A stretch of 64,000 bases of DNA from Pseudocolwellia agarivorans (GTDB taxonomy: Bacteria; Pseudomonadota; Gammaproteobacteria; Enterobacterales; Alteromonadaceae). The notes under the pieces were generated by a model. That model saw nothing but the letters and a program-made list of their open reading frames with translations. It ran no database searches and was not told the DNA's origin. Numbering within the stretch: position 1 is the stretch's first letter; the number at the start of each line of letters is the position of its first letter. A program made the position numbers and the translations under genes. The stretch spans positions 186,001 through 250,000 of the forward strand of contig NZ_MUZU01000002.1 in NCBI RefSeq assembly GCF_002000085.1, given 5' to 3'. Below are positions 56,200 through 64,000 of the stretch, piece by piece.

Positions 56200-58689
56200 C
56201 TATTTACTTAGTAATTTTAATGTTTGAGGCAATATTCCTTCACCTGAAATTTCTACCTTTATATCTCCAGCAACATCAGTTGCTTGTACTAAAACCATCA
56301 ATTTACCATTAAATGCTTTTTTATCGTTTGCACGACTATTTGTAAGATCTAAAATATCACCACTGTCTGTGCCTATTATTTTTGCTGGACCTAACACTTT
56401 AATAGTTAAACGATTATCAGCTCTTGGCACAAAGTTGCCATTAACATCCACTACATCAACAGTAATATGTGCAACATCAGTTTGATTTGCAGACAGAGTG
56501 GTTTTATCTGCGGATAAAAGAACAGTTTTTGGTTTACCTGCTGTTTTAATTGTTTGTGTTTTAACAATATTCCCTTTACGAGCAACAACTTTTAATTCAC
56601 CTGCTTTATAAGGTACTAGCCAAACAATTTGCATATCGTTGGTCATTTTTTTACGACCTAATGATTTGCCATCTAAGTAAAGTTCAGCTTCATCTAAATT
56701 GGTATACACAACGACAGGGATCTCTACACCCTCTTTGCCAGGATGCGTCCAATGAGGCAGCATATGTACCATAGGTTTATCTGACCATTGGCTTTGATAT
56801 AAGTAATATGCATCTTTTTCAAAACCTGCTAAATCAATAACACCAAAGTTACCCGCACGTGTTGGCCAACCAGATAACGCCTCACCTAAATAATCAAATG
56901 CTGTCCAGCGGAATGTTCCTAAAAGGTAAGGTAATCTATTCGCCATTTTAATTTCGTCACGAATACTCATACGAACAATTTCATTATCGTATGAAGAAGA
57001 ATAGCGAGGACTTTCGTTCTTAAAAACTTCTTCTTGTGTTAAATCTGGCACCATATTTACTTGGTCTTTAATACGATTCCAAATTCCCTCAGGGTCATGC
57101 ATTTCCCAAGGAGCTGGGTTATCTTTCGCACGATAAGAGCTCTTTGTTCGATAAATACCGCGTGTTTGCATTGTGTGTGTAATTTCAGTGCCTACAAGTG
57201 TTTTTGTTGGATGTTTTTTATGGTAGTCCTCAAGATAACCTTTATATTCGCCATGACCGTTAAATCCAGATATATCATCATGACCAAGCATATAGCCACG
57301 ACCTTGTGTAACAGGTCGGGTGTTGTCTAGAGACTTAACTAAATCGACTAACTTCTTTTGAGTTTCAGGCGTTTTTTCCTCAACTTCATTACCTATACTC
57401 CAAATAACAACACTTGGGTGGTTTCTATCTCGTTTAATAATGGAAGTTAAATCAGTTTCCCACCACTGTTCAAAATGTAATCCATAATCAAATAATGCTT
57501 TTTCATCTTCCCAACCGTCAAAAGCTTCATTCATAATGACAAACCCCATTTCATCAGCTAAGTGATAAAATATAGGAGAAAATGGAGTGTGTGCAGGTCG
57601 TAATGCATTCATTCCCATTTCTTTTAATTGTACTAATCGACGTCGCCACATATCATCAGGCACAGCAGAGCCAACAGGCCCACCATCATGATGAAATGAC
57701 ATACCTTTTAACTCTATTTCTTTATTATTTAATAAGAAACCTTGGGTAACATTGTAATCAATGGTTCTAATACCCACATTGGTCAGAACAGTATCAACAG
57801 TTTTACCATTTTTAATAATTTCAGTTTTTAATGTATATAAGTAAGGATCATCTGTAGACCATAATTTAGCATTATTAATCTCAAACTTGCTTTTTGTAAC
57901 TTTTTTATCACTCGAAACATTATGGCTTATTTTAGCCACTGTCTTTTTATTTTTATCAACTAATGAGTGAACTAAGCTAACTTTTTCATTCGATTTTTTA
58001 CTTACATTAAGACCAGTAACTTCAGTGTCGACTAAAACAACAGCATTATTATTACGAAAGTTTACACTGTCTGTTCGAACAAAAATCCCATCGGTAGGAA
58101 CATGCGTTTGATCAACAACATCCAACCAAACATGGCGATAAATACCTGATCCCGTATACCAACGCCCTGTTGGTGCCATAGAATGATCAACACGAACAGC
58201 AATAACCGTATCTTTAATTAATCTACCTTTACGATGTACTTCATTTGTAATGTCGTATTCAAAACTTACATAACCATTGGGTCTATGACCAACATGTTGA
58301 CCATTTACCCATACATCAGAATTTAAATAAACACCATCAAACTTCAAGATTACACGTTTACCTTTCCACTCAGGTTTTAATGACAAATCTTTACGATACC
58401 AACCAATACCCGTAGGTAAATATGCACCATGCCAACCAGAAGGTGCATGTTCATCATATTTACCTTCGATACTAAAATCATGCGGGAGATTTAATGTTCG
58501 CCACCCATCATCGTTAAAACCAGGAGAGATAGCTTTAGTTTCATCCCCTAAAAAAAATTTCCAATTAAAATCGATATTTAAGTTACGTTCCGTAGCAAAA
58601 ACAACTTTTTGACACAATATAAATGAAAAAACAATCATTAAAAAATCAATCATAACCTTAGTAATTAAGGGCCTATTTTTTATAAACAT
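56200..58689 (-). CDS. GH2 family beta-galactosidase-like enzyme, secreted
   Basis: 829 residues with an N-terminal hydrophobic signal (VMIDFLMIVFSFILCQKVVFA). Layout: jelly-roll (residues 36-200, LNIDFNWKFFLGDE), Ig-like domain, GH-A barrel with acid/base Glu435 in WSIGNEVEEKTPE and nucleophile Glu502 in LVGTEITHTMQTRG, then a DUF4982-type domain (YHLYQSQW-like segment, LPHWTHPGKEG, VVYTNLDEAELYLDGKSLGR) and a final Ig-like domain with VLLSADKTTLSANQTDVAHITVDVVD. This is the GalB/DUF4982 group of GH2, common in galactan and carrageenan loci. A GalR-type operator lies 64 bp upstream. Confidence 0.88.
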   Translation of the reverse strand: MFIKNRPLITKVMIDFLMIVFSFILCQKVVFATERNLNIDFNWKFFLGDETKAISPGFNDDGWRTLNLPHDFSIEGKYDEHAPSGWHGAYLPTGIGWYRKDLSLKPEWKGKRVILKFDGVYLNSDVWVNGQHVGHRPNGYVSFEYDITNEVHRKGRLIKDTVIAVRVDHSMAPTGRWYTGSGIYRHVWLDVVDQTHVPTDGIFVRTDSVNFRNNNAVVLVDTEVTGLNVSKKSNEKVSLVHSLVDKNKKTVAKISHNVSSDKKVTKSKFEINNAKLWSTDDPYLYTLKTEIIKNGKTVDTVLTNVGIRTIDYNVTQGFLLNNKEIELKGMSFHHDGGPVGSAVPDDMWRRRLVQLKEMGMNALRPAHTPFSPIFYHLADEMGFVIMNEAFDGWEDEKALFDYGLHFEQWWETDLTSIIKRDRNHPSVVIWSIGNEVEEKTPETQKKLVDLVKSLDNTRPVTQGRGYMLGHDDISGFNGHGEYKGYLEDYHKKHPTKTLVGTEITHTMQTRGIYRTKSSYRAKDNPAPWEMHDPEGIWNRIKDQVNMVPDLTQEEVFKNESPRYSSSYDNEIVRMSIRDEIKMANRLPYLLGTFRWTAFDYLGEALSGWPTRAGNFGVIDLAGFEKDAYYLYQSQWSDKPMVHMLPHWTHPGKEGVEIPVVVYTNLDEAELYLDGKSLGRKKMTNDMQIVWLVPYKAGELKVVARKGNIVKTQTIKTAGKPKTVLLSADKTTLSANQTDVAHITVDVVDVNGNFVPRADNRLTIKVLGPAKIIGTDSGDILDLTNSRANDKKAFNGKLMVLVQATDVAGDIKVEISGEGILPQTLKLLSK

Positions 58690-58752
58690 ACTACAACCTT
58701 ATAATAAAAACCAAACTTCATATTGGCAAAATTAACATAACCAAAGCATTAG

Positions 58753-58766
58753 AGCAAACGTTTGCT
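58753..58766. promoter_or_regulatory. Candidate GalR-type operator between divergent glycosidase genes
   Basis: AGCAAACGTTTGCT is a perfect 14 bp palindrome with the central CG. It is placed between the GH2 gene (start 58689) and the divergent GH42/GH167-like gene (start 58884), so one site could serve both. Confidence 0.7.
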
Positions 58767-58883
58767 TAAATAATACATTTAATATATATTTTATGGCCTG
58801 TAGTTTATAAATATAATAGGTTAAGACTAAAGTAAAAAAAGCTATACATTTGACTATCACCTAACAACTAAAAAGATTAAAAC

Positions 58884-61172
58884 ATGACGATAAAAAGGCA
58901 AAAACAACACATGAAATGGATACTAAATATAAATACTATTTATATAGCAATATTAATATTGCTATCCCCTATCGCTATTGGCAATGAAGTTAATACCGCA
59001 ACATTAATCAAACAATTACAGGTACAACTATCGATTGCTAAAAGTAAAAACATAGATACAACCAGAGAAGAAATGACCCTACATACCGCTAACTTATTTT
59101 TATCATGGGCAAAATGGGATGAAGTAAACGTAGAACAAAATAAAAAATATTATTTAAAACATAAACTTTATAAGAATAAAGCCGCTTTATTAGCTAAATC
59201 ACTGCCTGAATACGAACGACAATCAGTTGCTGAACTATTAAAGAGTTCGATAAAAGAATTAACACTAGTTAACCAAGGGAAAATAACGAGAAAACCAATT
59301 CCTACTTTAGATTATGCCAAAATCAACATTAGTAACGGTCAATTTAAAGTAGATGATGATCCTGTATTTATAGCTGACTACACATGGAAGCATGATGATG
59401 AAATATTAAATAAATATTTTGGTGAAACAAATAGCGCCTATATCGCACCATCGCATGTTATAAACGAAAGTGGCGATATTGATAAGAATAACCTAAATAA
59501 AATAATTGAAAGCAAATCTAAAAATATTGGTCAAACTTTTATTTCTCATAATAATATTCCTACATGGATAACGGATAAACATCACGATTTTACTGACGGT
59601 AGACGTCATTACGGGGTGTATGATATTGATCACCCTGCGGCAAAAACTTTATACAGTGACTTGTTTAAAGCCTTTGTTCCTATATTAAAAAACACTAGAG
59701 CAACCGACTTGGGTTATATGCTATTTAATGAACCAAGTTTTTTCACTGAAAAAGGTGTATGGAATTCAGGAATTGTTTCACGTTATACCCATGAAAAGTT
59801 TAGACAGTGGCTGCCTTCTCAACATAAAAATATTAATTCGTTAAATAAATTATGGAATACTCGTTTTTCTGACTTTTCCGATATTACTATTGATATTCCG
59901 ATGGAAGGAAAACTAAGAGGATCAGCAATATGGTATGACTGGATGCGTTTTAATCAAGTACGAATATCTGAATGGTTTCAATTTCTAAAAAATGAAATTA
60001 CTAAATATGATGCATCAGCAAAAACCCATATAAAATTAATGCCTTGGTTATGGAATGAAAACAAGAGAGATCACGGCATGGATTTCGAAGCGTTATTAGA
60101 ACAAGGTGATATTATAGGTTTTGACGCAAAGTCTCAATATAACAGCTTACGAAATAAAAAAATGGACTGGCCTTTAAAACGTAGCTTCGACTGGCAAGGT
60201 ACAGCAATGAGTTTTGATTTTTTTACTTCGGTGCAACCTAACCAAGTGTTGTGGGACAGTGAAAACCATTTTTTTACCAATGTTGACTTTATGGAGAAAG
60301 ACATCAATGTAGATTATGTTGGGGCTATATATTGGTTAGCAGCATCTCACGGTTTATCTGGAAGTAAAACATGGGTTTGGGGGCGTGAAAAAGACGGTAG
60401 CGTACTCTCTCGTGACATAGACGCTTCGTATATTGTTGATGTAACTCATCAACCTAAAGGGCTTCATAAAATAACCAGAACCTTTATGGAACTAAACGCA
60501 CATGCTCATGATGTAGTTGCCTTACAAAAACAAACAAAACCTATTCGAATATTTTATTCTGAAACCTCAGCAATTAACCTACCTAATTATTTAACTAAAG
60601 TACGAGAGTCATATGAGTCTCTTTATTTTGAAGGTATTCCACTTGGTTTTTCTACAAAAAACATTATTAACAAACAAGTTAATTCGTGGCCAATAACTGT
60701 AATAAAAGGCACATCGCATGTTAAAGCAGACGAAATAGAGGCATTACAACGTTACATTAATCAAGGTGGAATAGTACTTATTGATGAACACAGTCTTAAA
60801 TTCAATCAATACGGTGAGCCTCAAAAATCACGATTAACAGGAACAGCAACTAACCTAATAACTTTTTCTACAAAAGAAGAATTAACAAATAAAGTATTAT
60901 CTATTGCAAAAGAAAAGCATCTTTCACCAAACATTCAAGTTATTGAAAATAAAAAACAGTCATATAAAAATGTTGCGTGGCGTATTGCTAAAATATCAAA
61001 TAATAGTTACACACTGTTATTAACAAATACAGGTAAAACACCTGCAGAAATTGAAATTGTTGGCGATAAAAAGTTAAATATTATTGATAATTTCACCAGC
61101 AATAAACTATCACCTAAAATAACATTACCTGTATATGGCAGTAAATTTTTAACGATTAACACAAAACATTAA
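58884..61172 (+). CDS. GH42/GH167-like exo-beta-galactosidase, secreted
   Basis: 762 residues with a signal peptide (NTIYIAILILLSPIAIG). A helical N-terminal region (about 37-135) is followed by a small strand domain (ISNGQFKVDDDPVFIADYTWKH), a GH-A barrel (about 190-520) and a flavodoxin-like plus C-terminal beta domain. Acid/base is probably Glu283 (GYMLFNEPSFF) and nucleophile Glu460 (VLWDSENHFF). The barrel is GH42-like, as in the GH167 neocarrabiose-releasing enzymes of carrageenan loci. GH50 agarases are the alternative. Start may be 58884 or the internal ATG at 58911. A paralogue begins at 63438. Confidence 0.7.
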   Translation: MTIKRQKQHMKWILNINTIYIAILILLSPIAIGNEVNTATLIKQLQVQLSIAKSKNIDTTREEMTLHTANLFLSWAKWDEVNVEQNKKYYLKHKLYKNKAALLAKSLPEYERQSVAELLKSSIKELTLVNQGKITRKPIPTLDYAKINISNGQFKVDDDPVFIADYTWKHDDEILNKYFGETNSAYIAPSHVINESGDIDKNNLNKIIESKSKNIGQTFISHNNIPTWITDKHHDFTDGRRHYGVYDIDHPAAKTLYSDLFKAFVPILKNTRATDLGYMLFNEPSFFTEKGVWNSGIVSRYTHEKFRQWLPSQHKNINSLNKLWNTRFSDFSDITIDIPMEGKLRGSAIWYDWMRFNQVRISEWFQFLKNEITKYDASAKTHIKLMPWLWNENKRDHGMDFEALLEQGDIIGFDAKSQYNSLRNKKMDWPLKRSFDWQGTAMSFDFFTSVQPNQVLWDSENHFFTNVDFMEKDINVDYVGAIYWLAASHGLSGSKTWVWGREKDGSVLSRDIDASYIVDVTHQPKGLHKITRTFMELNAHAHDVVALQKQTKPIRIFYSETSAINLPNYLTKVRESYESLYFEGIPLGFSTKNIINKQVNSWPITVIKGTSHVKADEIEALQRYINQGGIVLIDEHSLKFNQYGEPQKSRLTGTATNLITFSTKEELTNKVLSIAKEKHLSPNIQVIENKKQSYKNVAWRIAKISNNSYTLLLTNTGKTPAEIEIVGDKKLNIIDNFTSNKLSPKITLPVYGSKFLTINTKH

Positions 61173-61193
61173 TGATAATCTCCTAGAACATAC

Positions 61194-61251
61194 TATACCC
61201 GTTACCAATCAAGAGGCTATTTCAGAGCACTTGTGAATGGTTACGGGTATA
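61194..61251. repeat. TATACCCGT palindromic repeat, copy C
   Basis: 58 bp, ends TATACCCGTTACC and GGTTACGGGTATA, with the same AATCAAGAGGCTATTTCAGA core as copies A and B. It lies 22 bp after the stop of the glycosidase gene. Confidence 0.85.
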
Positions 61252-61265
61252 TACGTATTAATTGA

Positions 61266-61295
61266 AAGCCAGCTACCTTTGTAGTTGGCTTTTTT
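61266..61295 (+). terminator. Rho-independent terminator after the glycosidase gene
   Basis: AAGCCAGCTAC (61266-61276) pairs with GTAGTTGGCTT (61281-61291, one G-U) with a 4 nt loop, followed by a T-run. Confidence 0.8.
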
Positions 61296-61375
61296 ATACC
61301 TAGTTGATTTGTTCTCATAACTTATTTTACTGCTAGTTTACGGGATAACGTCAAACTAATAGTTACGTTTATTTT

Positions 61376-61666
61376 GTGGGTACGAAAGCTCAAAAAGGTC
61401 TAAATATCCAATATAAAATTGAATATCACTTTGTTTGGGTAACGGGTAGTGTTATAGGTATGAACAGACGATATATACCCGTTACCACTCAAGATGCGTA
61501 TTTCAGAGTATCTTGAGTGGTAACGGGTATAGATTTAAAAGATAGGAGGTTTCAAAATAATTAACTAAAGAAGCAAGCAAAGAGTATTTGAAATATCACT
61601 TTGAACACCACTTTATTAGAGCTATTCTTCCAATCAAAGGGCTATAAACCACCGCCTAAAGGCGGT
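61376..61666 (+). mobile_element. Degenerate IS200/IS605-like element
   Basis: From a GTG at 61376 the frame reads MGTKAQKGLN then YKIEYHFVWVT, which resembles the N-terminus of IS200-type Y1 transposases (YHFVWVTKYR). It then breaks off at the palindromic repeat D. A second open frame (61561-61647) ends KEYLKYHFEHHFIRAILPIK, followed by a GC-rich hairpin ACCGCC-TAAA-GGCGGT at 61651-61666, as expected at an IS200/IS605 end. The middle of the transposase is missing, so this is a relic without activity. Confidence 0.5.
61474..61531. repeat. TATACCCGT palindromic repeat, copy D
   Basis: 58 bp. Nearly perfect arms (TATACCCGTTACCACTCAAGA and TCTTGAGTGGTAACGGGTATA); the centre differs from copies A-C by a few bases. 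It lies within the IS-like remnant. Confidence 0.85.
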
Positions 61667-61754
61667 AGTTGTATATTGGTACAAGACTTCATTTAAAGAA
61701 GTTCGTAGCAACCTCACTGATAAAAAAGCTATAAACTAAAAAAACACCATATTT

Positions 61755-63215
61755 TTATTTTATTTTCCATGCAGGATCATTAACATGTGCGGCTGTAAAC
61801 AATAATTCAAACTCTTTAACTAATTCAGGGTGTTGAGATGAAACATCAATATTTTCTTCTGCATCTGTAGTTAAATCGTATAATTCAATATTTCCCGTAA
61901 ACATAGGTTGTCTTACTGCTTTCCAATTATCTTTACGAATAGCCTGCCTTGAGCCGTGCTCATAAAATTCCCAATATAAATGGTCATGCTGTTTTTGTTC
62001 TTTATTCTCTTTTACTATACTAGGTAAAAAGCTAACACTATCAGTATTTTCAGGTACTGCAACTCCAGCAAATTCAGCAGCTGTTGCCATGAAATCACCA
62101 AAATAAGAAATATGTTCTGTCACCTTATTCTCAGCAATAAGTCCTGGCCCCCATACAATCATAGGTACTCTTATACCACCATCATATAAATCTCTTTTAA
62201 TCCCTCTGTATTTACCATTAGAATCAAAATATTCAGGAATATTACCGGCTTCTGCATGTGGGCCGTTATCTGAAGTAAAAATAACAATAGTATTATCATC
62301 AATATTTAACTCACGAAGCTTAGATAAAATGGTGCCTACACTTTTATCTAAATGATCAACCATTGCAGCATAACCTTTTTGTGCTTCAGGCCAAGAGGTG
62401 TCTGCATATTTATCATAATTAGGCACCTCCATACCATGTGCCCAATCAACCATATCAGCTTCATTATTAGCATGAGGAGTAGTAACAGCAAGATAGAGGA
62501 AAAATGGGTTACTAGCTTTAGATTGTTTTTCAATATATTCAATAGATTCGTTTAAAAACAAATCACCAGCATAATCTTTTCTATTTTCAGGCTTTGCAAC
62601 TCCACCAATAAAGTTAGTATATGAACGTTTTATTGGCTCAACAATATTGTTTAGTTTGACTTTTTCACCATTTCTCCATAGCCACTCAGGATAATGGTTA
62701 TGTGCATGTACTTGATTTAAAAAACCAAAGTAATGATCAAAACCTTGCTTGTCTGGAGTACCTGTACTACCTATATCACCTAAGCCCCACTTACCTATTA
62801 AAGCAGTTGAATAACCTGCATTTTTCAACATTTCAGCAACAGTAAAATCGTGTGGTAAAAGCATTTGAGATTCATTTTTTCCATTTCCACGAATACGATT
62901 ATGCCCTAAATGCTTTCCGGTCATTAAAACAGCACGAGAAGGCGCACATACCGTAGACCCTGAATAAAAGTCAGTAAACATTGTGCCCTGCTTGGCCATT
63001 TGATCTAAATGATGTGTAGTGATTTTTTCTTGACCGTAAACACCTATATCGGCATAACCTAAATCATCAGCCAAAATAAAAATAATATTAGGTTTTACTA
63101 CATTTTTATTTTCTATATTTTCCGACACTGTCCCTGAATTATAACAACCTGAAGTCCCTATAATAAAAAATACTGAGAGTGAAAGAACACTCATTTTAAA
63201 TTTACTAATTATCAT
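61755..63215 (-). CDS. Formylglycine-dependent sulfatase (S1 family), lipoprotein
   Basis: Removes sulfate esters from sugars. 486 residues, lipobox TSGC (Cys24). The family start PNIIFILADDLGYADIGVYG has metal-binding Asp50 and Asp51. STVCAPSRAVLMTGK holds Cys90 in CxPSR, the residue turned into formylglycine by a maturase that is not in the window. Also GKWGLGDIG near 142, FTSDNGPHAE near 315 with the second metal-binding Asp-Asn, and an arylsulfatase-type ending with ELYDLTTDAEENIDV. In this locus the target is probably sulfated galactose of carrageenan or similar; the S1 subfamily is not determined. Confidence 0.92.
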   Translation of the reverse strand: MIISKFKMSVLSLSVFFIIGTSGCYNSGTVSENIENKNVVKPNIIFILADDLGYADIGVYGQEKITTHHLDQMAKQGTMFTDFYSGSTVCAPSRAVLMTGKHLGHNRIRGNGKNESQMLLPHDFTVAEMLKNAGYSTALIGKWGLGDIGSTGTPDKQGFDHYFGFLNQVHAHNHYPEWLWRNGEKVKLNNIVEPIKRSYTNFIGGVAKPENRKDYAGDLFLNESIEYIEKQSKASNPFFLYLAVTTPHANNEADMVDWAHGMEVPNYDKYADTSWPEAQKGYAAMVDHLDKSVGTILSKLRELNIDDNTIVIFTSDNGPHAEAGNIPEYFDSNGKYRGIKRDLYDGGIRVPMIVWGPGLIAENKVTEHISYFGDFMATAAEFAGVAVPENTDSVSFLPSIVKENKEQKQHDHLYWEFYEHGSRQAIRKDNWKAVRQPMFTGNIELYDLTTDAEENIDVSSQHPELVKEFELLFTAAHVNDPAWKIK

Positions 63216-63331
63216 GAATAAAACCTTAGTGAGTTATTCTCATTAAACAAAAAAGGTAATCGTATAAGTTATATAATACCCATTAAAAACTAAGTAAATC
63301 TATCAAAATAAACACTCAACATCAATTAAAA

Positions 63332-63345
63332 TGTAAACGTTTGCC
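63332..63345. promoter_or_regulatory. Candidate GalR-type operator between divergent sulfatase and glycosidase genes
   Basis: TGTAAACGTTTGCC fits the locus consensus, about 117 bp from the sulfatase start. A half-site (TTATAACGTTTACG) lies at 63391-63404, closer to the right-hand glycosidase gene. Confidence 0.65.
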
Positions 63346-63437
63346 TAAATAAAAAAAGTAACGTAATATCGATAAATATTATTAAAGTCATTATAACGTT
63401 TACGATAAAATTAAAATTAAAATTAGGAAGGTATCTC

Positions 63438-64000
63438 GTGTTAAAAAATAAAATAGCTTTAGGTATTATTTCATCTTTATTACTCATAAATACTAGCCAT
63501 GCCAGTATTCAAGAAAAAATTGATGAATTAAATGTTTTAATTACACAAGTTGAAAACAAAGGGATTGATGCCACACGAGAAAAAATGGCAATAAGTACAG
63601 CCGAATTATTTATTACTTTTGCCCAGTGGGACGAAAACAACATAGCAAAAAATAAAACACTCTATGATATATCTCCTTTCAAAAATGATGCTACAGAACT
63701 ATCACAAAATTTAGCAAAATTCGAGAGAGACTCTATCGAAGAAGTACTTGACCATGCTATCGAACAAATAACTTTAGTTAACACAGATGTCATTGTTCGA
63801 AAGCCCGTTCCTGATATTGACTATACCAAAGTAGACCTTATTGACGGTAAGCTTATGATGGATAATGCCCCCGTATTTATTAACACCTATACTTGGAAAC
63901 CTTCTTATAATCAAAGTGCTGACAAATACTTTGGAAACCTTAAAGGAGCCTACCTGTCTCCTTCTCATTTAAATGAAAATGATTTTTCAGGAAAGTCATG
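63438..64000 (+). CDS. GH42/GH167-like glycosidase, N-terminal part (cut by window end)
   Basis: Begins with GTG at 63438 after AGGAAGG and runs 187 codons off the right edge. Signal peptide (LGIISSLLLINTSHA), then the same helical region as the 58884-61172 protein: IDATREKMAISTAELFITFAQWDE against IDTTREEMTLHTANLFLSWAKWDE-type sequence. Then VNTDVIVRKPVPDIDYTKVD, and DGKLMMDNAPVFINTYTWKP followed by KYFGNLKGAYLSPSH. About half of the residues are identical over this stretch by eye, so this is a clear paralogue. It is divergent from the sulfatase with GalR-type sites in between. The catalytic barrel lies beyond the window. Confidence 0.75.
   Translation, partial: MLKNKIALGIISSLLLINTSHASIQEKIDELNVLITQVENKGIDATREKMAISTAELFITFAQWDENNIAKNKTLYDISPFKNDATELSQNLAKFERDSIEEVLDHAIEQITLVNTDVIVRKPVPDIDYTKVDLIDGKLMMDNAPVFINTYTWKPSYNQSADKYFGNLKGAYLSPSHLNENDFSGKS

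Larger units (their letters stand above)
61173..61754. other. Intergenic region with two repeats, a terminator and an IS remnant
   Basis: 582 bp between convergent genes. In order: palindromic repeat copy C (61194-61251), a terminator (61266-61295), a degenerate IS200/IS605-like element (about 61376-61666) interrupted by repeat copy D (61474-61531), and AT-rich DNA up to the sulfatase gene end. Confidence 0.6.

Noticed and set aside
58884-61172. GH50 agarase as the primary call
   Set aside because: The barrel text and the LWDSENHFF nucleophile segment fit GH42/GH167-like enzymes better, and the neighbours suggest carrageenan-type galactan; kept only as an alternative.

Overview
The window is AT-rich DNA from a marine, polysaccharide-degrading gammaproteobacterium, most likely in Alteromonadales (Colwellia/Thalassotalea-like; this is inference). 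The clues are a GntR-type and a GalR-type LacI-family repressor close in sequence to the enterobacterial ones, a large TonB-dependent receptor with no SusD partner, many lipoprotein glycosidases, a DUF2789 protein, and enzymes for algal and plant-type glycans. No rRNA, tRNA, CRISPR array or prophage was recognised.

Region by region. (1) 1-6.8 kb: the edge of a NUDIX-type regulator, a GH10 xylanase lipoprotein, a GH43 beta-xylosidase, a GntR-like repressor, and a secreted nucleoside-hydrolase-like protein paired with a kelch protein. (2) 6.76-10.7 kb: five small minus-strand genes (GFA, DUF2971, two small proteins, a HEPN-like protein) mixed with duplicated intergenic segments and a gene remnant. 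The block looks like accreted cassettes. (3) 11.1-12.3 kb: a PL7 alginate lyase lipoprotein. (4) 12.7-22.9 kb: a co-directional operon holding a GH43 beta-xylosidase, a pentonate dehydratase, a 2-keto-3-deoxypentonate dehydratase, an alpha-ketoglutarate semialdehyde dehydrogenase, an SMP-30 lactonase, a cupin lipoprotein, a GPH sugar symporter and a 2-hydroxyacid dehydrogenase. This is a Weimberg-type oxidative pentose pathway ending in 2-oxoglutarate. (5) 24.0-28.5 kb: a minus-strand operon with a Gfo/Idh/MocA dehydrogenase, a XylE-type symporter, a GH43 enzyme and a lipoprotein, divergent from a ThuA-like secreted protein. (6) 29.6-32.1 kb: housekeeping and orphan small genes, one of them frameshifted. 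(7) 32.6-40.6 kb: xylB-xylA-tal-tkt-pgi, a complete isomerase route into the pentose phosphate pathway, behind two XylR-type operators. (8) 40.7-64 kb: a MATE exporter, then a galactan-type locus with a GH26-like enzyme, GalR-like repressor, GH110 alpha-galactosidase, Ig-like/CBM-like lipoprotein, TonB-dependent receptor, two GH2 enzymes, two paralogous GH42/GH167-like enzymes (the second cut by the window end) and a formylglycine sulfatase.

How it works together: xylan or arabinoxylan is cut at the cell surface by GH10 and GH43 enzymes. The sugars enter through GPH and XylE-type symporters and can flow either to xylulose 5-phosphate (isomerase route) or through pentonate to 2-oxoglutarate (oxidative route). 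Three operator types can be read in the DNA: ATGTTACCGGTAACAT-like near the GntR homologue and the oxidative operon, TGTTAGCGCTAACA upstream of xylB, and GGTAAACGTTTACC-like throughout the galactan locus. The galactan genes fit removal of terminal alpha- and beta-galactose and sulfate from red-algal galactans such as carrageenan, but no endo-acting galactanase is visible in the window.

A 54-58 bp palindromic repeat bounded by TATACCCGT and ACGGGTATA recurs in intergenic gaps, and one copy lies inside an IS200/IS605-type remnant.
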